A stretch of DNA of 64,000 bases from Cladopsammia gracilis. Lineage: Eukaryota; Cnidaria; Anthozoa; Scleractinia; Dendrophylliidae. Positions within the stretch are counted from its first letter, which is position 1; every line of letters starts with the position of its first letter. The position numbers were made by a program, and so were the translations under genes. A model generated the notes under the pieces. It was not told the DNA's origin and searched no databases. It saw only the letters and a program-made list of their open reading frames with translations. Location of the stretch: contig JAJGOT010000193.1 of assembly GCA_022457155.1 (NCBI GenBank), positions 753,001-817,000 of the forward strand, read 5' to 3'. Below are positions 57,785 to 64,000 of the stretch, piece by piece.

Positions 57785-57966
57785 AGACCCTATTCATAAA
57801 TGGCAGCCGGTTTATTATTCTTTTATATTGATGCTAATCAGCCCAATTACCCTCGTTAGTATGTGCAAAATTAAAAATAATTTTTGCTCTAAAATGAGGC
57901 TAGTTGGGCTGATTAGCATGAGTATAAAAGAATAAATAAATTGGCTGCCATTTATGAATAGGATCT
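57785..57966. mobile_element. Foldback MITE, copy 2
   Basis: It is the same family as 4386-4566, with inverted ends AGACCCTATTCATAAATGGC and, reversed, AGATCCTATTCATAAATGGC. The duplicated segment at 63745-63800 lacks it, reading gataattccattgtt straight through, so it arrived after or was absent from that copy. Confidence 0.8.
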
Positions 57967-58200
57967 ATAATTCCATTGTTATTGGTACTTAAGCTGTTAT
58001 TATTATTCTTTTTGTGGCATGAGAAAAGTTAGTTTGTCAACTTGCTACTTGTAACATTCAGAACTTTTCCAATTTTGCGAAGCAGAGGATGTAGTTTAGT
58101 TGTTCCATTTTTCTGGCAGCTCATTTACAAACCTGTTGATCACAAAGCTGAAGTTTTATGCCGAGTGACCACAACAACAGGTTCCAAGTTTCACAGTTAA

Positions 58201-58386
58201 AGGGAACCTCCATTGTCAGAACAAATTGACGTTAAATTGTTGGAAATAAAGTCGAAAATAGGCGATATTCATATCCATTTTTTTGTACACTAAAATTATA
58301 TTTGCATCTGTTTTTTTAAAAATATATAATTTAGACTTTATTTCCAACAATTTAACGTCAATTTGTTATAACAATGGAGGTTCCCT
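58201..58386. mobile_element. T2/Kolobok-like MITE, TTAA target
   Basis: Inverted ends of about 55 bp start AGGGAACCTCCATTGT and continue gaacaaattgacgttaaatt. TTAA lies on both sides (58197-58200 and 58387-58390). TTAAAGGGA matches the TTAAAGGRR ends I recall for T2-type Kolobok MITEs. Confidence 0.85.
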
Positions 58387-59342
58387 TTAAACAATTTAAT
58401 TCATTTATATGTATTAATCAGCTATCCTCAAGGTATTTGAAACGGAGAGCTGTGTCCTCTTCAGGTAAAAAAAACAATTTTCAGTTTTAACAATATTAAC
58501 CTTTAAATTGCAGCAGTGTGTAAATTCAAGAGGAAAATAAAATTTCATATTACAGAAATTCAGACAAAAATTTGAATGCAACAACCTAAGCAATAAGAGA
58601 AAGGTTTAGCTTCTCACATTACACAACCTGCGCCCAGACGTCACCCGATACCTTTTCGGTCTTTTTCTACCATGTAAGAGATGTAAGAACTTTTGAATCT
58701 GGATAAACCCGGAGAGCCCTACATACTGAACAACAAATGCATGCATGGAATTTTTAATTTACCACCAGCTAATAGGTATTTTGAAACAAAAATATTTGTC
58801 TTGATGCCTTGGTGACAATTTCAATATTTGAGGCCCTGCCAGGGTAAATTCCGAAAGGCGACATGACCCAAAAAGTAGCGACAGCACGTAAAATGAAAAT
58901 GACAAGAGACAAATATTCGTTCAATTTCCGACAGCAACGTGAAACATTGATAAAACACCGACACGAGATATTCTAAAATTCAGACAAGCGACACGGGACC
59001 CCCGCTGGCATGGCCTCATATTTGGTAATTCAGCTTCAATTCAGGACACTGAAGTGAATATATTTAATAATGTACAAGTCGGGAACCTTGTTATATTCCG
59101 CATAACTTCAGCTCAATTACCCCTGCAAAAACACATTAAAGCAATAAAGAATTTTTTTTTCTTAATCAGGTGAAAAACCAGCAAACATTAAGCTTATGGG
59201 CAAATTCATTTCGGAGAAATGTTGACAATTTTTTATAGCAAAATAAAAGCTGACGACATTACTGTTTACTATTCTCGTTGAATATATCGTCTAAATATTA
59301 AAACTCATGATAATAACGCCCAAATCACGACAGTTCGCCTAC

Positions 59343-59480
59343 CTGAAACGTTGGTGAAGAAAAAGCGTAGCCGATTTATTGCCGGGATTTTCTGTAGCTG
59401 CAAAATCTGCAAATAATCGTGGTAACACCTTCTCGTTTGTTTTGGTTTTTACTGGGTTCAAGGTCCAACTATAGCCGCGC
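59343..59480 (-). promoter_or_regulatory. Candidate 5' untranslated exon and promoter of the desaturase
   Basis: A donor at 59341-59342 (minus strand ttcaggtaggc) is the best upstream partner for the acceptor at 57545. The exon's 5' end is not visible; the right limit given here is approximate. Confidence 0.4.
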
Positions 59481-59559
59481 AGGACTGTGAATAAGAAGAC
59501 GTTTCATATGATCGTACATAACGGTCATAAGGTGTTTGGAAAGAGGAGGTAAATGTGAA

Positions 59560-60460
59560 ATGCCATGAAAATAGCAATTCATTATTGTTCTGGGCCCAGT
59601 TGTTCGAAAACACCAATTAGGAAGTCGATTAAAGCTAATCCAGGAGTAAAAGTTGACCGAGGATTTTGTTTTTTGTCTTGTTTGGAAATGTTTTCAAAAG
59701 CAAATTTTGTTTGTAAGCTACAAGTCAAAGTCGAAACTGAAGGCCAAAACGAGGGTCGTGAAGGGGTAAAAGGGGAACTGGGATTAGCCTTATTTTGGAC
59801 TGGGAAAATGGGATTTACTCACTGGGACTGGGATTTAGCCACTGGGAATGGGATGAACAATTATAAAATGGGAATGGGATTTCTTTTCTTCAGCGGTCTT
59901 TGTTCCAATATTTTGAAAAAGAAAAATAAAATTTCGTAGCAATAGACCTTGCACTCCTCAGTAGCGACAGTAGAGACCGTGAAATCAGTATTTTTCGCCT
60001 TCGCGCCCGCGGTCTAGCTACCAGGCTTACACGGTTGCATAGTTCGAGGGTCGTGAAGGGGTAAAATGGGAACTGGGATTTGGACCAAATTTAGGCTGGG
60101 AACTGGGATTTGGTACCCCCCTTCACGACCCTCCAAAACGTTTTCAGAAATATTTTCGTTGAATACTTATTCAATCGGATTCAAATTTGTTGCTTATTCT
60201 ATTTTAACTTAACCGCGCTTTGAACTACCCGGCCCAGATTGTTAAAAATAGCAGCAACGGCCCTATATACCGTAAAATCATGTCAACGAGTTGACGTGTG
60301 ACACTAGTGTGTGTTCTGTGTGAAACACGGGGCGCAGAGGAATCCGGCTACGGTGAACCACAAGTTAAAGTAAGTGAACTTGAAAATGCTTTATTTTTCA
60401 AGAAACTGCTTGGTTCCAGATGGTCATATTAAAATATGATTCATTACTGAATAAAATTTT
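59560..60460. repeat. Dispersed GGGATT-type repeat sequence
   Basis: The words gggtcgtgaaggggtaaaa and gggaactgggattt occur at 59750-59790 and again at 60047-60110. The latter is followed by its reverse (ccccccttcacgaccctcc). A 124-codon frame at 59565 lies in this repeat and has no recognised content. Confidence 0.5.
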
Positions 60461-60475
60461 CGGATCATGTGTACT

Positions 60476-60720
60476 AATGACACCCGCGGTCGAGTGTCGA
60501 TCGATACTAGCGATCGACACCTCGATCGCCCCGCGATCGACACTCGATCGACATCTCGGTCGACATCTCGGTCGACAGACTTTCAATTTTCGTTGACACT
60601 CTGTCGAGTGGCGATCGATACTAGCGATGACCACACGTTCGATGTCGGTCGACGTGTCGATCGCTACCTTACGGTCGGGTGTCGGTAGCATGTTGGTCGT
60701 CTGTCAGTGATATATCAGTG
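60476..60720. repeat. CGATCGA-rich low-order repeat
   Basis: Short near-palindromic units (gatcgatactagcgatcgac, tcgatcgacatctcggtcga) recur irregularly. Their meaning is unknown. Confidence 0.7.
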
Positions 60721-60789
60721 GTATGTCGCCCTCTGTCGGTGATGTATTCTTCGCAGTATCCCTCCAGTATCCTTCGCAGTATCGCAGTA

Positions 60790-60939
60790 TCCTTTCAAAA
60801 CGGGTCACTCGCTTGTACGTTGCGCTTCGTTTCTCGTGCTCTTTTCAAAGCGTTTTGAAGTCCAGATCTAGACGCGCTCTTTTTCTCTATCGGTTAACGT
60901 AGATCAGACCTAGAGTGCATTAACTGAGGTTTTAAAAAA
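60790..60939. repeat. Duplicated segment, copy A
   Basis: cttgtacgttgcgcttcgtt, ccagatctagacg and tagatcagacctag to gaggttttaaaa recur at 62745-62874. Copy B then runs directly into desaturase sequence, while copy A runs into unrelated sequence. Confidence 0.75.
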
Positions 60940-61629
60940 TAATATAGGCCTTTCTATTTGCCGGACAATGAGTAATGTGCAATAAATGATGGCTTCTCTT
61001 TGAAATCCTAACTTGAACAAGCAAAAAGCAAGCGCCCGCCTCTCACGACTGAGTGAACATTGTTTGTGTTGAGATAATTATTCAAATTTGAATCCGTTTG
61101 CCGGTCTCGTGGGAGTTCGTAGGAAGACAGTTTGGAGCGCCATTTTTAGTTTACGGAACACCTTCTAGAAATAGCGATTTGATACTATTTCCACACATCC
61201 TATTAAATCCAAACTTCGCCAATCTTTTGTTGAGACATGAGGCTAACATTTCCAGGGTGAACCGTAGTTAGCAAGTCCTTTCTTCAATAGAAAGACCTTC
61301 CTGAATATCAATGCGGTATTTTTTCCATACTGAAATCAGCGAAGAAAAAAACGAATTTTAGAACGCTATTCGATAGTAGTTGTCCAAATCTCAAGGAAAT
61401 AAAAAGGGTCTTAAATGATTCCTTAACAACTCATCTGAAAAAGCCAGGGTGAACCTAACCGCCAAAGTTAGCTGTTTTGTTATGGAGTAAAACATACACC
61501 TCGTTTCGCCATTTCCCCCCATTTTCTTTGTAACTTGGCTCTTCTGTCAGACGGAAGCTTTTCAAATTTAGCGCTCTGGACCGTAAGAAGGTCCCGGATA
61601 TATCGCGGTATTCTCGGCGATGACACTTT

Positions 61630-62020
61630 TAGTTTGTGATGGCAGTCATGGAGTAGCGTGCACCCCTCCAGGACACTTTGTGATGACAGTCATGGAGTAG
61701 CGTGCACCCCTCCAGGACACTTTGTGATGACAGTCATGGAGTAGCGTACCACCCCCAGGACACTCTGTGATGCCAGTCATGGAGTAGCGTGCAACCCCCA
61801 GGACACTTTGTGATGCCAGTCATGTAGTAGCGTGCACCCCTCCAGGACACTTTGTGATGACAGTCATGGAGTAGCGTGCAACCCCCAGGACACTTTGTGA
61901 TGCCAGTCATGGAGTAGCGTACCACCCCCAGGACACTTTGTGATGCCAGTCATGGAGTAGCGAGCACCCCCAGGATACTTTGTGATGCCAGTCATGGAGT
62001 AGCGTGCACCTCCAGGCATC
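61630..62020. repeat. 44-bp tandem repeat
   Basis: Nine copies of a 42-46 bp unit (acactttgtgatgacagtca, then tggagtagcgtgcacccctccagg) vary mainly in the number of C residues. Confidence 0.9.
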
Positions 62021-62269
62021 GCCCGGAATGCCATTGTCTTTCGCGACATGTACTTAGAGTGCCCAGTTTCTTGATGCGCAGCATAATTATTGTCATATGC
62101 AGATCAAGTCGGTTGTAATTGGTCAACAGATTAAGGTTCGGGAATACTCTAGTCTCTAGTCTCTTGCAGATTCAACTGCTGTCAATTACACGGTTTGATG
62201 CGTGATGTAAATCCAAAGGTGTGATAAAGTTAACAATTGTGCTGTAATTAAAGGCGGACCGCACTCTTT

Positions 62270-62725
62270 TCAAAGCATTTTGTCAACAAATTCGTGTGCG
62301 GCAAGATTTTATTTAGATTCGCAATGGCAAAAACATTTTCCTCAGAACATGGTTTTCAGTTAAAAGCGTTGCCAAATAGCGAGCGCGATGTGCGGCTCAC
62401 TCGCTTGTTCGTTCCGCTTTTTTACTCGCGCTCTTTATGGAACTTTAATATGGCGGAAGACTGAAGAGGCTCTAAGGCTGAAATTTTGTATCAAAGTACA
62501 GCATTTTAACAGTGTTTAGATCGTTTTAAAGTTATTTTAAGTGCGTCGAATGTCTATAAAAGACGTCATGTCTTATTCTTCTCGCTCTTTACCGAGCGTT
62601 TTGTCAACAAATTCGTCTGCGGCGAGGTTTTCATTTTGACTTGTTAGATTCGCAATGGTCAGAGTACGATTACAAAAACATTTTCCGCAGAACATGGTTT
62701 TCAGTTAAAAGCGTTGCCAAATAGC
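62270..62725. repeat. Two-copy tandem duplication of about 320 bp period
   Basis: tttgtcaacaaattcgtgtg, agattcgcaatgg and ggttttcagttaaaagcgtt to atagcgagcg occur at about 62277-62390 and again at 62597-62730. Confidence 0.75.
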
Positions 62726-62873
62726 GAGCGTGAATCACGGTTCACTCGCTTGTACGTTGCGCTTTGTTTCTCGTGCTCTTTACAAAGCGTTTTGCAGTCC
62801 AGATCTAGACGAGCTCTATTACTCGATCGGTTAAGGTAGATCAGACCTAGGGTACATTAACTGAGGTTTTAAA

Positions 62874-63590
62874 ATGAACATGATGGTCAGGTCAATGCCA
62901 TAAAGATCCCACCAGGAACTACGTGAAACTACATCTTTGACCTGCACATTGAGTTGGTTTATTGATGGCTTGTTTGGCAAGACTTCTTCATCATCTTTTT
63001 TTAATGTCATCAATGATCAGGTCATCTGTAACCGCCGGAGGCGAACTTCTAGACAAATGTCCTTCACATCAACAATTTAACGCTCATTTTTTATTCTTCC
63101 AAATCGGAGTTGACAATTGAATAATCGGTTGAGTACGATGGACGACATACGTACGATGCGATGAGATGAGATGAGTTTAGATGAGTTGAGATGAGTTTAG
63201 ATAAGGTTGAAACTGAAATAACAAACAAATAACTAACTTACAAAATATACAAATACTAACGCAAAAAGCGAAACGAAGCAGAAGTCTGACAACTAATCGG
63301 ACACTTACATTGCTTACGGCGCTGTAGAAGAACCTAGAGAACTCTGCTAGAGGCTAATGTACTGCACGAGGCGTATCGTTGAACTCAACGGTGGAAAATA
63401 AAACTGACAAACTAAAGAAAAACTTAACACTGCTATATAACAAAATGCTAATGAGCCGACATGCAAGGTATGCTGAATACCCAAGCCAACCTAATTAGCG
63501 ACATGATTGTATATAGGTGTTTAGATCCAACATCATCCATACCAGTCTTTCCATAAGTCTTTCCATAAGGAGGCATGGTTGATTTACTTG
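62874..63590 (-). pseudogene. Truncated duplicate of the desaturase 5' end
   Basis: 62874-63026 matches 57345-57498, and 63533 onward matches the start codon region and 5' intron of the desaturase. Only about the first 60 codons exist. Four extra bases (gacattaaaaaaag for gacaagaaag) shift the frame. A 12-bp duplication (tatggaaagact) follows the ATG region, and a solo LTR splits it. The splice acceptor ttttctag is kept, so the copy arose from genomic DNA and not from mRNA. Confidence 0.85.
63027..63532. mobile_element. Solo LTR with 5-bp target duplication
   Basis: The element starts TGTAACCGCC and ends GATCCAACA, the TG...CA form of retrotransposon LTRs. TCATC flanks it at 63022-63026 and 63533-63537. 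Inside are gatgagatgag subrepeats (63158-63200) and AATAAA at 63397-63402. No internal retroelement region remains, so it is the product of LTR-LTR recombination. Confidence 0.8.
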
Positions 63591-64000
63591 TGGTGGCTAG
63601 AAAATATACGAAGTAACTTAATCACATGCTAAGATAAAGACAACAAAATGTAATCTAAAACCGTTACAAGAGTGTCTGGTACTAACTTACATGTTCAATT
63701 CAAGTTTCAAACTGTTGATATAAATAGCTTCTTCTAATTTTAAATATTATGTATAATTTCATCATTATGGATAATTCCATTGTTATCGATACTTAAGCTA
63801 ATATTATTTTTCATTTTTGCAGTGCATATAACAAAAATTCCAAAAAAAAATTAAGCAATAAGAGAAGGTATAACTGCTCATATAAGTGTAGCCTGCACCC
63901 AGACATAACCCGATACCTTAGTGTCAATTTTTTTCTACACATAGATATATATAATGGCTCCATAAAAGCCCGCTCTCCCCCCCCCCCCCCCCCCCCGGGC
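63591..64000. repeat. Duplicated desaturase intron sequence and terminal C run
   Basis: 63591-63815 follows 57542-57760 and 63850-63935 follows about 58588-58675, with the foldback and T2-like MITEs absent. A 20-base C run at 63977-63996 closes the window. Confidence 0.7.

Larger units (their letters stand above)
57545..59342 (-). other. Probable 5' UTR intron of the desaturase gene
   Basis: The acceptor is at 57545-57546. A good donor (ttcag then gtaggc on the minus strand) is at 59341-59342. Two MITEs lie inside. The rest is AT-rich and without coding signal. Parts at 57545-57760 and 58585-58680 are repeated at 63590-63935. Confidence 0.55.

Noticed and set aside
59565..59939. 124-codon open frame
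   Set aside because: It lies in dispersed repeat sequence that recurs at 60047-60110, without any recognisable protein features.
61734..62049. Open frames rich in HDWHHKVSWG-type repeats on the minus strand
   Set aside because: They are translations of the 44-bp tandem repeat, and frames change with the variable C count.

Overview
The window is animal nuclear DNA, most likely from an anthozoan cnidarian and probably a stony coral. The genes are intron-rich with GT-AG or GC-AG junctions, the proteins are metazoan, and introns and spacers are packed with short foldback elements, tRNA-derived SINEs and tandem repeats. The species assignment is inference; no marker here names a species.

Layout. 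(1) 384-29038, plus strand: alpha-catenin, missing only its 5' exons upstream of the window; 24 coding exons are visible, giving 1172 residues. (2) 32918-42165, minus strand: a nine-exon VIP36/LMAN2-type cargo lectin of 327 residues. (3) 42525-53960, plus strand: the splicing factor SLU7, 18 coding exons and 544 residues. It starts only 359 bp from the LMAN2 start, so the two share a divergent promoter. (4) 56460-57524, minus strand: a FADS6-like membrane fatty-acid desaturase of 354 residues with an uninterrupted coding region. (5) 59.5-64 kb: gene-poor sequence with satellites, local duplications and a broken second copy of the desaturase 5' end, split by a solo LTR. All exon frames were joined by hand and close without a stop. 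The genes are unrelated in pathway (cell adhesion, secretory cargo sorting, splicing, lipid metabolism); only LMAN2 and SLU7 look arranged for shared control.

Most notable point. The alpha-catenin gene carries four extra exons (16585-16851, 21221-21421, 22213-22476, 23244-23450) between its middle domain and its C-terminal actin-binding domain. They encode two tandem ILEI/PANDER (FAM3-type) domains. All four exons are symmetric phase 1-1, in frame with both sides, and lie at a place where known alpha-catenins have a short linker. ILEI domains are otherwise known to me from secreted or lumenal proteins, so a cytosolic adhesion protein with two of them is an unusual architecture. A tandem copy of part of one of these exons, with a stop codon, lies in the next intron.

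Mobile DNA. The window holds several element families whose target duplications can be read directly. They include a 5.9-kb composite (8806-14730) of two TIR-bounded arms around a 36-bp satellite, with TTAA flanks; a 3.3-kb PIF/Harbinger-like element (17347-20692) with TAA flanks; four further TTAA elements; two copies of a family with 6-bp duplications; a 53-bp perfect hairpin with a 10-bp duplication; and a SINE with a 13-bp duplication. No transposase or reverse transcriptase coding region was found, so all seem non-autonomous.
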